A DNA stretch of 64,000 nucleotides from Sciurus carolinensis (taxonomy: Eukaryota; Chordata; Mammalia; Rodentia; Sciuridae): positions 144,194,057-144,258,056 of the forward strand of contig NC_062219.1 in the NCBI RefSeq assembly GCF_902686445.1, read 5' to 3'. Position 1 is the stretch's first letter; every line of letters begins with the position of its first letter. A program made the translations under genes and the position numbers. The notes under the pieces were generated by a model. That model was not told the DNA's origin. It saw only the letters and a list, made by a program, of their open reading frames with translations, and made no database searches. Shown here piece by piece: positions 1 to 12,779 of the stretch.

Positions 1-2130
1 CCGAGGGCAGACACCATCACCATCACTAGACACCATCACTCGATCTTTCTTTTTTTCTTTGAATGTTGAATCTGAATAGTTCCTGCAGTCGGGAGAGGTA
101 TTCAGGGAAAACGTGGTCGGGATTTTAATGTGACTGTAAACAGTCTTCCCGAAAGGCTTACTGACAGTTTGAATGTTCAAATGGAATGACAGAAGACGCT
201 TGGCTCTCGTTGAACTTCTCTGGGGCAGGCGGGGCAGGCGGGGCAGGCGGGGCAGGCGCACATCCACGGCGGAAGTGCCTGCCTGCCGGGGCTCGAGGCC
301 TGCACTCCCTCTAACCAGCAGCTGAGCTTCACGTGGCACGTGGTGCCCTGTGGCCGGTCGTCGGGCCTTCCCCTGGCCAGGAGTGAGTCCTAAGGGAACG
401 CATTCCCTTGACTGGACTCCTCCTGCAAAAGCCCATGGCATCCTGCTGGCATTAGGTCTTGGGCCCTACAGATTCCCTGGGAACAGAAAGACCAAATCCA
501 TCCCCTGCAGCCGGCCAGCAGCCCCGGTGGCCTGCCCAAGTGCCCTAGGGCTGCAGCCCACTTCATGCACGGAAGAAATTGAACCCAACGTCCACTCCTC
601 CTCCTGCAGGGCACCCTTTCCCAGAAGTCACTTCCTCAGACTGAGGGGTGTGCAGCCCATGTCCCTGGAAGGCCCCCCGCCTCCAGGATCAGCTATCTCA
701 AGCCCAGTGTAGGTGGTTCTTGCCAGGTTCAGCAACCCCAGAGGCCTGCAGGATGGGGCCTCTGCAGTCTCTCTTTAAAACCTTCAGGTCTTCAGAGTGA
801 TCCACCCACATTTTTTTGGCTACATTTTTAGGACACTGAAGCAACTGTGTTACCTTCCAGGATGACAATTTGACACGAGCTGGGAGGAGGGGGAAGCTAG
901 ATGGCTTAAAATGCACCACTTTTCTGGAAAAACTGCAGTTTTGGAGTTGGTAAGAGCGTGTCCATTCCCAATTGAGCAGCGTGTCATCAGGATTAGCGGG
1001 AGAGGGAAGCGTGACGTAGTATCTCTAATCCCGTTTCCCTCTCAGAATTGGACATGGCTCCATACTCATCCCCAACCCCACCTTAATGACAGAAGAGACT
1101 GCCATTGGCAGACCTCCCTTCTCAGACTTCCTGATCACCTCTTCCCCAGAGGCCCTGGAGCCCCGTGAGATCTTTAAAAGTCTAGCCTTGCTGTCTGATT
1201 CGAGAAACCAAACAACGCGGCGGTGAACGAGATGAAAGCTCTGGGTTTATTTTTCTCCCGCTTTATGAACATGTGTTTATAGTTGCCGAATGAACATCGT
1301 GGTGTGTTGCTTCGATGAATGGAGTTGCAGGCGCCTCGTGCTTGGCCGGTGGGCAGAGGTCACCTGCAGTGACTTTTTCTTCCCATTGGTCTGTTCATCC
1401 CCAAGCCGGTTGCTTTTTCCAGTTGCTTCCTGGGTGTGTGTACATAGTTTGTCTTTGTATAGGAGTGAGTGTGGCGACCGTCAATCCCGTGCTCTCCTGG
1501 GTTCCCACCTAACAGACGACGCTGTACGAGGGAGACGTGTACATAGGATACAAATTAAACTGGATCTCTATGGCCTAGGTTTTGTACATACAGAAACTGC
1601 ATGGTATTTAAATTATTGTTTGTCTCTGATGATGTATGCAGTTTCTCTAAAAATGAACCAAAAAAAAAAATTCCAAAAAAAAAAAACCATTGACTCCTGT
1701 GTGTTTTATCATCCACTGGAAGGAAACACCAAAGAGAGTGAGTCACCTGGGGAAGGTGGATGGCTCCTCATCTGCCACATAGTGCTGTCAGGGAAGACGG
1801 GACTTCTTCCTGTACCAGGAACTATTGGGGAAGGAAGTTTCGTTGCACATAAATTTTCTGGAAGACTTCTTGTACACAGGGCTTTGCCCTTAATATTTGT
1901 AATACCTAAAATGCCTTGCCCAACTGTGTCCTTGAACAACCTGGGGATAGTGAATTTAGATGAGCGTTTTGCTGATGAGCGTTTGTTCATCTCAGTAGTA
2001 TTAGGTATCAGATAGTCTTTAGCCATAATGCCTTGGGAAACTTTGGGGAGTTGCTGCCCCTAAACCAATGCCCTGTCACTCCATCTGTGTCTGTGGATTC
2101 CACCAAACATGGATCATAAATAATCTATAA
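1..2130 (+). other. 3'-UTR-like sequence, possibly the tail of PHACTR1
   Basis: No convincing coding exon is visible. From about 1260 to 1700 the plus strand looks like a mammalian terminal 3' UTR: AT-rich and low in CpG, with TGTACATA-type and TTTAAATTATTG-type elements, an AATTAAA variant near 1553, and A-rich runs at about 1660-1687. In mammals PHACTR1 lies next to TBC1D7, its 3' end facing the 3' end of TBC1D7, so this may be the PHACTR1 3' UTR. That is inference from gene order, not from protein similarity. The 241-codon open frame at 1290-2015 has no recognisable domain and I do not call it. I could not find the PHACTR1 C-terminal coding exon; it would lie upstream of base 1. Confidence 0.35.
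222..257 (+). repeat. Short GC-rich tandem repeat, 4 x 9 bp
   Basis: Four perfect consecutive copies of GGGGCAGGC. The plus strand has regularly spaced runs of four G and could form a G-quadruplex. It lies in the proposed 3'-UTR region, so an RNA structure is possible. Confidence 0.85.
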
Positions 2131-3094
2131 TGAACATGCAGACTTTTTTTCCCTATCATTATTCCCTTAAAAGTACTGTGTAACAACCACCTACCTAGTA
2201 CCTAGCATCTATGTGACACTATGTAGTAGAAGTCACCTAGAGAAGGTTCAAGCATAGGGGAGGGGTGTGTGTGGCGGTGGGAGGAGGGTAAATTCAAACT
2301 CTATGCCATTTTATTTAAGGGACTTGAGTGCTGGTGGATTTGGGTATCCACAGGAGCAGGGGTGGGCCTGGAACCAACTCCCCCTAGCATAGAAGCTGGA
2401 CTTCCATCTCCTTGAGAAGCCTGGTGTTTATCCTGCAAAGCAAAGAGCTTTTTTGTGTAACTATGGTTGCTAAATTACCTTTTTGAAGATTTGGGGAAAA
2501 ACAGGAGAAGTAGCCTGGCGAGGGGCATGAAGTTGCCGGATGACATGTCCTTGTCCCAGCAGTGGGGAAAGTTGTTCTGGGGAAGGGAGCAGAGCAGAGC
2601 CTGCATAGGAATCACCTGGGGGGTCTCCTTAAGGTGCAGGTGCCCATCAGCAGGGTGGGTGGGCCGAGTCTTCAGGCTTCCAGGGCCGCTGGTCCTGCTG
2701 GGCCAGGGACCAACCTCCTGAGTCGCAAGCACGTGGGAGGGAGTCCAAAGACTGTTTCTTTGCTGAGGAGCAGCAGCAAAGCCCTTGCTGGTTCCGAGTC
2801 CCGCGGGATTCCCAGCAGATCTGTGCAGAGAGCGAGCGCTAGAGCTGGGGAGGCCGGAGCTGGGGAGGCCGGAGCAGCAGGGCGTGTTTTACGAGGAGCC
2901 TCGAGCTCCTGGTCTGCGTTTCTCCCTCACTCCGCCTTTTAGTTTGTCAATGGCAGAACCTGCCCGCACTTTCCAGCAAAAGTTAAGAAGCCCCCAAAGG
3001 CACAGCCAGGCAAGAGGGGAGGAAATGGCCGGGAAGGGGAGGAAGGGTGTGATCCCACATTCTCCCCAGACAGGTGGCCTGCTGTGACATGGCA

Positions 3095-3180
3095 GTGGTG
3101 GCTCTGTCGCCATGTCACTATTTCTCCGGGCCTCAGTTTCCTCATCAGGAAGTTGGGCATCACATTAGATGTTCTCCAAC
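3095..3180 (-). repeat. MIR-type SINE fragment
   Basis: The segment holds 'gggcctcagtttcctcatc' followed by a GGAAGTTGGG-like run, a hallmark of the MIR core region near the 3' end. It is short and diverged. The orientation is judged from the core and could be wrong. Confidence 0.5.
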
Positions 3181-3639
3181 ATCCTTCAGCTTGTCGGCTC
3201 AAGATTTAGGGGATGTTTAAAACACGAGGCTGAGTCCTCGGAGAGAGGCAGCTGTGAGCAGCCCTGCTGGGCCAGCCTCCTGGAGAGCCGTTGGACTCCT
3301 CTGCGTAGTCTGCGGGGGCTTCCAGGTGGCCTGCTGGGGCGCTGCCCCTTCCCAGCTCCTCCTGAGGCCTCATCCTGAAGCTGCCTGGGCAGCCCACCCT
3401 GCAGGGCTCAGAGCTTCAACCAGCCATGCTTGAGACCCAGCCCCGTGTCCCCAGGGCGCTCCACATTTAAGGGTGCTTCCCAGATGGGGTCACTTACCCA
3501 GAGATCAAGCTGGACACCACACACACTCCCTGGCTTCCTCTCCGCAGGTCCCAAGCGATCGCCCTCACAATCTGGCTTCCGTTGTCTGCCTATTGCTGTA
3601 GCTCAGGTCTGTCCTGAGCTCTGGAACCAAGTTTCCCAA

Positions 3640-3790
3640 CATCACAGAGCAGCAGTGTGGCATAGGGTAGGAGTGTGTGGCCCCCGAAGGCTCGGGTCAA
3701 GTCCTGGCTCCGGCCCTTCCTGGCTGTGCAACGTGGGGCATGTTACTTGCTGACCTTGCCTCCGCCTTCTCATGGAAAGGGACCCACAGC
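3640..3790 (+). repeat. MIR SINE fragment
   Basis: Contains in order 'agcagtgtggcatagg', 'gtcaagtcctggctccg', 'tggctgtgcaacgtgggg' and 'gccttctcatg', matching the order of the MIR consensus (AGTGTGGY, CAAATCCTGGCTC, CTGTGTGACCTTGGGC, CCTCAGTTTCC). A Mesozoic fossil. Confidence 0.7.
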
Positions 3791-6700
3791 TCCCAGCGCC
3801 TGCAGGGCTGTTACCAGGGTCGACCGTGAGTCTGTGTCTGACGCAAGGTGTGCCTCCCTCCCCGTGAGCTCTTCTGTGGATATTGCTGTGTCCCAGCAGT
3901 GCTCCGAGTTCACCACGCCCCCTTCCAGATCCCACGTCCCACCTCCGCTTCCTCCCCTCACGTCCTTCTGCAGTGAGTGCCATTACCTAGAGGTCACCTT
4001 CTCCCCCACTCCCAGCTAGAAGCTGATCCTCCCTAAGCAGCCTCCTGCTCTCTAGTTAGGCCCTCCTCTCCACCTGGGCGACGGCGTCCACCAGCTCCTT
4101 TCCTGTGGCCTCGCTGCTGCCAGTGGCCAGGGCCACACAGACCTGCTCACCCCTGGGGTCTTTGGCAGCCGCACTCTCTCTCTGCTGAAATCCCAGCTCT
4201 GCAGTGTGCTCCTTGCCCATCGCCCCAGCCCCGCTTCCCATCCCTTCTATGCCCCCTGCACTGGGGTCCCCGAGCAGACCCTTCTGATAAGTGACCGTAG
4301 AGGTTTGCGAGGGGGACTGTTGATGTGGCCCTGCTGAGGGAGCCACTGCAGGGGTAACCAGGGTTTAGCCAGGGACTTTGGGGACTGAGCACCTAAGTTA
4401 CTCTGAAGGAATCCAAGAGGGGCCTCATTTAACTGATCTCAAAATGCTAATGGGGGGCCAGGGTATTCGTGGAATGTCCCCCCAACCCAGTATGAACAAC
4501 AGTTGTCACCTTGCACCTTGGCACCCCAGATTTCTGACTCCGGCAGCCTGGACCCCTGATCCCTACTAACACTGCCCCTAGCTGCTCCCACTGTAGGCCG
4601 GGCACTGGACTATACCATTTGCACCTTACTACAAAACCCAGGCCCCCATACAGTGACTTAGACAAAGACACACAGAGGGTGGAGTGGCTTCCAAACCCAG
4701 ATCCCTAAGATTCTGAGGCGATGCCCTCGGCGTGCCAGCGAGGCCGAGGCGCACAGTGCTTTGCGCCCTGTCTAGGGTTCATGCTCTCTGGCATCCATTC
4801 AGTTACCCCTGCTGCCTGGTCCTGAGGCATCTTCCTCCGACGCCAGGGACCAGGCAAGACACCAAGTCTCCAGCCCGGCCCTCCCATGTGCTGCCCACCT
4901 GTGATTAGGCCAAGTCTCCTGCCATAGGGACCTCCTGTGGCCACTGGACACCAGTCAATATTTACGAGTTCCTGCGAGGCAAACGGTGTTGAGCGAGGCC
5001 CTGGTGCTGCGGGGTCCTACCCAGAGCAGACAGGACGGCAGCACGCTGCGATGGCAGAGAACGTGCCAGGTGCCATTCACGCCTGAGCACCCAGTCCCTT
5101 TCCTGGGAGCTGTTTTCTGGTAAAAAAGGGGTTCTGCTCTTAACCAAAGAATGTTCTCCGTATTTCATCAAGGGAAGCATGACCGTCCAGTATTTCTGGG
5201 GGTGACATCCCAGGTGAAGGCAGAGGGGCCTTTTTACATGAATTCGTTTGTAGCAGAGAACAGACGAGTGAGCCACAGACCTGGAACTCGCAGCCCTCTT
5301 CCCGGGGTCGACAGCCAGCTAGCGTGCCCCCTGCGCTGAGTGGGTTCCCACCCCATTTCGCCTCCTGGTTCCTGGTGGATGGAGACTGCCTGTCCTGAGG
5401 TCTCTGAGGCGCAGCCTTTCCTGCCGGGTGGCACTGCCGTTCCCGTAAGGAACAATGAGCAACGGCAGCCTGGCAGCGGGGGAGGGAGAGGCTCTGTTCC
5501 TCCACAGCCAACTTGGAGGGGTCATGGTCACCGCCACCTTGTCCTGTGGGGTCTCGGGTCCACGCAAGGCCGCCTCTTCATAAGACCTGTGTTCAGCGTC
5601 TCCAGAAGACAAGCAGTGCCCGTGGCCACACAGATGGGCCTGCTGGCCACACTGACGAGCTTGTCGCCACAACACACACTGCCCCTGCCCTGCTGTGGTG
5701 GAGTCGGGGCAGAGGCTTCGGTCCCACGGCCTGGCCAGCATCCTGGAGACCCCGCCAGCTGCGCCAGTGAAGGGCACGTCTGGGATCTGTGCTCAACACC
5801 TGAGCCTCCCGGAAGCCTCAGCCCTGTCACAAAGCCCCAGTGTGCTGGCTCTACAGGCCCCAGGGCTAGGACAGCAAAGATGCCATCTGGCAAGGGGCTG
5901 GCCTCTTCCAGACTGTGCTGCCTTGTTGTCGGGTGGTGGGGACACTTCCCAAGCCGCTGTTAAAATGCCAACCATCACCCCTGCTGGCCCCGCAGGCCCT
6001 CACCTGGCGGGCGCACCACATCCTCCCGTGAAGGGAACAAGAGCGCCTGTTGTGGGCCAGCTCCCCGGGCTCTCCGGCTCCGCTCCCCGGCTTGGTGACT
6101 GCAGCCCCAAAGCAGAGAGGACAAGCCCCTTCGTTCTTCCTAGAAAAATGCAGTAGCTGGCTCACTGTTTGCTGGTAGAAGTCGTCTCCCAGGAAGGGAC
6201 TTGGGGGCTGGCCTGTGGACAGCCACTGGTCATTGCAGACCTGATCCCCTGGCTGCCTTTGATCCTCCATGAGCATATCCTCTCTTTTCTATTAAAAGGG
6301 GGCATAATTATTAAAAAACCAAAAAGGAGAGCGAGCATGTGCACCCAGTGCTGTGTGCTTCCATATACACGATCAAGGAAAGAGACCTGCGTGTCACAGG
6401 CGCACCACACAGGCCTCCATTTCAAACAAACTACACTTTAAAATCCAGGAACGACCACAGTAAGGCAAGCGGCACATTTCAGACCGCCCAGCAGCTGGGC
6501 AGGAAAATAACCCGAGAGGTTCAGATGGTGCCTTTCTATTTCGGAGCCGGCTCAGGGTGTGGCTCGTCCCTTCCTATTTTCAGTTCCCTGTACAGTTGTG
6601 GGTTTTGCCCTCCAGGAACTAGCTAGCCACGCATGAGCAGTGCGTGCAGGTGCCGAACCAGCTGACTGGGTGGGTGGAGGGGAAGGGCAAGGAGTGGTGG

Positions 6701-8477
6701 CCCCGGGTTTGGAGGATGGTTGAGAGAAATCGGAGGGTCTCTGGTTTGGGCAGCTGGGTGCCGATGGTTCTGCTGGGGTTGAAAGCATCTTACCCGGCGC
6801 CCATGAGCAGGAGAGCCAGTTCTCCCTGACGATCAGGGGGGCCTTTGGCCAGCTTGGAGCACACAGCTGGGGGACGGTCATTTGGATTCAGCAGCAGGGC
6901 AATGGGGGCAGCTGGCGTGTCCACTAGGCTGCCCCCAGCCTGGCACTGAGCTCAGGAGCTGGAGAGGCGGGTCTCTCAAGGTCCCTCTGGAAGCTGCTTG
7001 TGCTGCCCCAGACAGCCTGTAGGACACACACCAGAAGGGACACTCAGCCCAGCCCCGTGGCAATGGAGGCAGCGTGCTCTGCAGCCCTCGCGCATCAAGG
7101 TGAGCACACCCAAAGAAAGTGCCAGAAGGTGTGTCACTCTGGGGCCTGAGCGTCCCCTCCCTGCCCTCTGCTCCACCCGTGCTGCTCTCTGCTTTGCAAC
7201 CCCCGCCCACCACCCCCACCTCATCCAGAGACACACCCACTCGACACCAGGGGAATGTTGTGCACGGGGACACTGTGCCTGTCACTGCAGGGGAGGGGAC
7301 AGAGGCTGGCAAGGAGCACAGTCCCACAGGAGAAAGCAGAATCGAGAGCTCCAATCCGGTCTCTTGTCCCCAGATTGCTAACACACCCTACGAAGAGAGG
7401 TCAGAAGGATGAGCGCTGTAGGCGGGCTGGACCGTGTCCGCTCTGCCAACTCTGCTGCGGTGGCGCCGGCTAGCATGAGGTCCAGCAGCGCTCATGTACC
7501 CGGACACTCACCCACAGCGACGGGAAGAAACTGTGCTTCGGGTATTTTTATTTATTTAAAAGGAGTCTAGAGTTCGGAAGAGCTTGTGTGGTGACTCTTG
7601 GCACCACTGATACGTCATGGATCTACTCTGCCCCTCTGTTCTAGAGTCCTTTGGTGAAGGTCCCAACCCCAGGGGTCCCAGCAAACCAGGCTCAGCCACC
7701 ATCCCAATATGCCAATCAGAGACGAGCAGTGTGAAGGACAGGAGAGGCGCTCTAATCCGCGTGGCCAGGTGGGAAGAAGAGCTGGCGGGCCCCAGTGGCC
7801 AGCGGAGCTCTGTCTCTGACGACCACAGAAACGCTGAGGTTTTAGAGACGGGGGGACAAAGGCAAGGGCTGGGGCTCGTGTGGCTGCGCTCAGAGCTGGC
7901 AGCGTGGGGCACCCCGGGCAGGTGGTCTGCTTCACCCTCACCTCGGGACCGTTCTGTGAAGCTCTGGTGCCCATCGTGAGGTGATTGCTGCTGCTCAGGG
8001 GGCAGCCTCGGTGCTGTCTTGGGGTAACGGCTCCCACTCAGGGGCCCCGTCTCTTCATGCGGTGATCAGTTCTGGGAGGCTCACCATTGCTTGGGGGTAG
8101 TTTCAGTCCCTGTCATAAAGATGTCTATCGATCAGACCTGCTGTTCCTGGAATCCAAGGTAACTGCAGAACAAAGTGGCTCAGAAGGAAAAAAAAAAAGT
8201 GGGGGGGAGCGGGGAGTCAGAGAGAGGGACAAAATGGAGTTGTTTAGGTCAGTGACTGGCCCCCCGAACCACCAATCTTATTTTATTATGGAAGTTGCCT
8301 CATGTTCCAGCATAGCTGCTCAAGTGCCAGTCATTATGTATGTGTTCCAGGCAGGAAGCTGGAAAGATTACCTGACAACTGAGTAAATCCTCTTTAAGAA
8401 ACTTCTCTTGAAGTTCTGCCTAATAACTTTGCCTTCTGCCTTGAATTCTCTCTCTTCTTTTTTTAAGTCTCATAAAT

Positions 8478-8610
8478 ATTTTGTTTTTATTTATTTATTT
8501 ATTTTGATTCATTATACACAAATGGGGTACAACTCTTGTTTTTCTGGTAGTTCAAAAAGTAGAGTCACACCGTTTGTGTAATCTCCTTCAACTAAGGACT
8601 CTGGGTGATA
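8478..8610 (-). mobile_element. L1 3'-end fragment (antisense)
   Basis: TTTTTATTTATTTATTTATTTTG followed by a segment ending 'accgtttgtgtaatctcc' matches the start of the long L1 copy at about 62105-62220, which has the same 'catttgtgtaatc' motif. It is therefore a severely 5'-truncated LINE-1 in minus orientation, its poly(A) remnant reading as poly(T) on the plus strand. Confidence 0.65.
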
Positions 8611-11080
8611 GTTTCACTAGCATACACCTGCCTCAAATAAAGGTGGGGCCTAGTTAGTAAGAAAAAAAGGGGAAGGTGGGTAATGGGTAAGTGACCATAA
8701 GGTGGGTGGTGGGTGGTTAGCTGGGTAAGGGGGTGATCTGTGATAAGGTCACAGCAAAGCCACTTCCAGTGGCCCAGTGGGGGAGAGAACAATGCCTAAG
8801 GACACCCCTTCTCAGTGCTGAGCTGATACCCTGGGCTTGATGAAGTGCTTTATAACCTTCTAGCACTGCCTTAGAAATGAAGTCACGTTAGTCATTTTAA
8901 AATGGAGGAGGGCACCGGCAGGGGGCATTTCCTTTTAGCATCCAGGGTCGCATCTTGGGTTAGATGGAGTTTACATTCTCTAGTCTTGTGGCCCCCAAGG
9001 ACCAGCAGCAACAGCATCCTGGGAAGCTTGTTGGAAAGGCAGCCCCGCTGACTCAGATCTGCTGTTCACCAAGATCCCCAGGGCTCCTACGCGCAGCAAC
9101 GCGGGACGCCCTGCCCCGCGCGCTGTCCTGTGGGAGTGGACCTCTACTCCCTGGACACCTCGGGAGCGATCTGCTTTCAGACTCCTGTTGTCTGGCGAGG
9201 CTGAGTCACAGTGCCATGCTCTGGGGAGTTCCCTACTAAACCCTTGTGGGACAAGAGCACCCAGACTTGCTGAGCACGGGTTCTGTGCCAGGCACTGATC
9301 TGAGGACTCGTGTCTCTGCACTTGGCATCCTGTGGGATGTGGCCTCCCCTGGTGTACAGAGAAGGACCCGCAGAGCCCGTGGGTCCACTCTGAAGGGTTC
9401 CACCAGATGAAGGGAGTCTAAGGCTCAGAGAAGGAGGGGCAGTGTTTCTGGATGGGGGCGGCCCTGATGAGACACCCTCTTGATGGCAGCTGGGGTGCTA
9501 GGTCCTAGTGTCTGCCCAGCTACCAACCATGACCTCACCAAACCCACTGTGCGCCTGGAACCTTCTCTCACGTATGCCTTGGCTGGTCTGCGGCTCCCCT
9601 CCAGCTCCTCGGGCCTAGGCACGTCTTCCATATGACCCTGTGATCAGTCACCCAGCTGCCACCGGACTGACCAGACCCAGATGTTGGACTCCCTTGGGGG
9701 GGGGCTATGTCCCCACCAGAGCAATCAGAGGCCAATGCACACCTGCCACCGTCACTGGACGCCAAGGCCTCACGCGAGTCAGGCAGAGTGAGGAGCAGGG
9801 CCAAGCCAACACTCACAGCCTTCAGGAACGAATTAGACTTGGTATGGCCACTCAGATGGGGTCAAGGTGGGAGGCTCCTCGTCCCCTGCTCCCTGCTGGG
9901 CATGAGTCTGGTCCACAGAGCTTCTGCAGGTCTCCCCAGTCCACATGGACCTTTAACAATGCCTCTCCCTGGCCACCCCTACCTGCTGCAGGCCCGGGGG
10001 CTCCCAGTGGTCTGTCTGCTGCGTGACCCTTCCACCCCTTGGGCTGCACAGGTGCTGCACCAGAGCCCAACTACACCCTGGCTCTTTCCCCAGATTTAGG
10101 AATTGACACTGGCTCCAGTGGCGGGACCTGTGACATGTGAGCTTAGTGTCTCCGGGTAAGGGACGCTCCACCAGAGCAACCCAGGCTGCAGAGAGAGAAG
10201 AGAGCAGGCCACAGACCGGATGAGAGGGCCCAGGGTCTCCTCCGTCCGGTCCCAGCTCCTCCCTTCCTCTGGGTTCTCCGTCTGACCCTGTGCTCTAGAG
10301 GGAGGTCTCCTTGAAGCCAGCTCGGGGACAGCTCTATGGTGTGTACTGAGCCATCTTGACTCATGGTGAGCCATGGGGCTAGATGATGTGCTCAGCAGCG
10401 GAAGAAGAAGAAAAGCAGACATGACCTCTGCTTATGCCCAGGCAGAGTGGGCATAAGCAGCTCTGTTCAAATCAGAGTGCCCTGGAAGGAAACAGGTGGC
10501 GAGAAACAAGAGGCCAGGGGCCGGGAAGCTCCGGAGAAGGGGATGCACGGGCTGCATCTTAGAGATGGAGGACGGAGTCTCCGGGGGGAGAGGATGCTCC
10601 TGGCCAGGAAGACAGCTCGCCCCAAGGTGGGGGTGGAGAGCCAAGTGGCGGGAGAAGACCACGCGCAGCTGTGGACTGGATCGAGGAACAGGGAACCAGA
10701 CCTCAGGAAGCTTGTGTCCTAAGGAGGAAACCACGTGGGAAATTTAATCCCAGGCACAGCAAGCCACACGGAAAGCTCAAGACAAAGGGGACGAGGAGTG
10801 GGGCTTGGAGAGAGGGTGCAGTTGGGCAGGAGGGGTCCCTGCTGACCTTCCGTGGCACGGTAGGATAACTGGTGATGACGATAACTGAATCTTTCCAAAT
10901 AGCTAATAGGGAGGATCTTGAATGTTCCCAACAAGAAATGAGAAATGCTTATACCAACGGTACGGCCATGACCCTGATCTGGTCAGTACGCTGTGTCCTC
11001 TTGCTAAAAGGTCATGCTGTACCCCGTAAGCATGTTCAATTACTGTCAATTTAAAGCACATTTTTTTAAAAACGAATTTG
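8611..11080. other. Intergenic, no gene recognised
   Basis: GC-moderate sequence with scattered old-repeat traces, for example the 'ctgtgccaggcactgatctg' motif near 9280-9300 typical of L2/MIR 3' ends. Chance open frames overlap on both strands. I see no exon, RNA gene or regulatory signature. Confidence 0.5.
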
Positions 11081-11081
11081 G

Positions 11082-11167
11082 TCTGGGCCGTAGCTCAGGG
11101 GTAGCACTTGCCTCACGTGTGCCAGGTCTGGGCTCCAACCCAACACCAAAGAAAGGAAGAAACAAGT
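11082..11167 (+). mobile_element. tRNA-derived squirrel SINE (ID-like)
   Basis: Contains 'ctgggccgtagctcaggggt' (A-box region), then 'cttgcctcacgtgtgccag' and 'gggctccaacccaacacca' (B-box region), ending in an A-rich tail. It is diverged from the other copies in the window, so probably older. Confidence 0.7.
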
Positions 11168-12779
11168 TCAAGAGGCCCAAGCCAGGCTTCAACCGCGCTG
11201 CCCGCCAGTGTGTCGGAGACATCGCAGCTCTGAGGAGGGACAGCGTCCTCGGCTCAGAAGTCAACAGGGCCTTTTCGGAGCAGGCGGGGCTGTTAGGCCT
11301 TGAGGACAGGGTACAGTGCCCCCGCCGTACTCCCGCCGACGGTGCTGGGAAACGCAGCGTGCCACGGAGCGCCATGTTTGTGAAGAAGGCCCCCCAGCCA
11401 CCCGGCCTGGTGTGGCCGGCGCTGAGGGACGAGGGACGAGGGCCGGACAGAGCCAGGCTGGAGGCTCGGGACACTGAGCTGAGAGGCGCTGGGCGAGGGA
11501 GGCAGAACCAGTGAGTGGGGCAGAGGCTCCCGTCCAGGGCGCTTGTCGCCTCTTCCATTAATCAGAGAGGGGGACAAACCCACCCATCTCAGAGTAACTC
11601 CAACCTCCCGGGGCTCCCAGGCTGGCTCAGGTCACCCTCTCCCTTGGGCAGAAGCTGCAGGCGGACAGGCGTGTCTCCCCCAGAAGCTCACAACTGCAGG
11701 GTGACGCACACTTGGGTCGTGACTCAGTGAAACCGAGAAGGAACAAAGGAGCCGGACCCCAGGAAGGGGGAACGGGAAGGGCAGGTGGGCTCGGGGCGGG
11801 GCGTGCGTCCTGGACCTGGGAGCAGCTGATCCGGGTCTTGCCTCCCGCCCCTGCCCGGCTCTGGGCTCCTGGGCTCTGCTCAGAGGACAGGCGCAGGGAC
11901 AGAGGACGCTGAATTGCCTAGGTTGGCACTCAGGGCAGGAGGGATGAGGTGTGTGGTCTAAGTCCTTGGTCACACCGAGGGGCACCTACGTGCCAGGCAC
12001 GACTCGAGGTCGAGCACCGAGCGCTGCTGGGGTGCGGGGGTCCCTCAGCCAGGAGGGCTGGGGAAGGATCCCGCAGGTCCCCCTGAGCACGCTCTCCAAC
12101 AGTGGGAATAAAAGCAGCCCCCAGCAGTGGGAAGGGGTGAGTGTCCCCTAAACCTCCTCAGGGCCAGGCTGGTCGGGGGCCAGCAGCGAAGGCCAGCCCC
12201 CGCCTCCCCGCCTCCTCTCCCGGCCTCCTTCCCACTCAAGTTCCAGGGCCTGTGCCAAGAGCCACGAGCAGTTTCATTTGGCACAGCCTCAAGGAGAACC
12301 GGCTCTCTGACCAGCGGAGGGAACGCCACCAACTCCTGCTACAAGTCCCCACCCCGGCCCCGCCCTCGCCAGAGCGCTCCCTGTGCCCACTGTGCCACCT
12401 GAGAGCAGGGAGCCTGCCCAGAGCCGCCACGCCTGCGCCCGCAGCCTGAGGCTGGAGGGCTGGGCTCAGGGCCGGCTCTGCTCAGTGCTGGCGCCACAGC
12501 CGCCACTGCCACGCGGGGCATCAAGCAAGGCCCGTCTGGGGTCCAGCCTGGGCGTCTGCTCTGCTGTCACCCTCCTCGTCCCCACACGTTCCCTTCACCT
12601 ACTCCACGGTCAGTGAGGACAAGGAAGGTCACAGCAGGGAGGTGACGACCACGAGAGGGGACTCGAGCCGGAGCACGAGGCAGTCTAGCAGGGCTCCGGG
12701 CCCCCCTCGGACCTTCCACCAACCAGGAAGAGCTCTCCCGGGACCCAGGCACAGCCCGGCACCACCTGCCACACGCGCA
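11168..12779. other. GC-rich intergenic stretch
   Basis: High-GC sequence with overlapping open frames on both strands and no identifiable domain. A motif near 11985-12000 ('gcacctacgtgccaggcacg') resembles an L2/MIR 3' end. CpG is moderately frequent but no clear promoter architecture is visible. Confidence 0.45.

Larger units (their letters stand above)
2131..8470. other. Intergenic, no gene recognised
   Basis: Moderately GC-rich DNA with many short chance open frames on both strands. None shows a recognisable domain, a conserved family signature or a consistent splice structure. Apart from the MIR fragments listed separately, 8130-8470 looks like an old degraded interspersed repeat of unassigned family (A-rich tract at 8190-8201, then a GGAAGTTGCC/TTCCAGGCAGGAAG-type segment). 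The rest shows nothing I can name. Confidence 0.6.

Noticed and set aside
1290..2015. 241-codon plus-strand open frame
   Set aside because: It runs through UTR-like and A-rich sequence, has lysine runs from the A-tract and no domain. Most likely chance.
11082..11167. tRNA gene
   Set aside because: A- and B-box-like segments exist, but the cloverleaf is not intact and the copy ends in an A-rich tail. It is a tRNA-derived SINE, as are the similar copies elsewhere.
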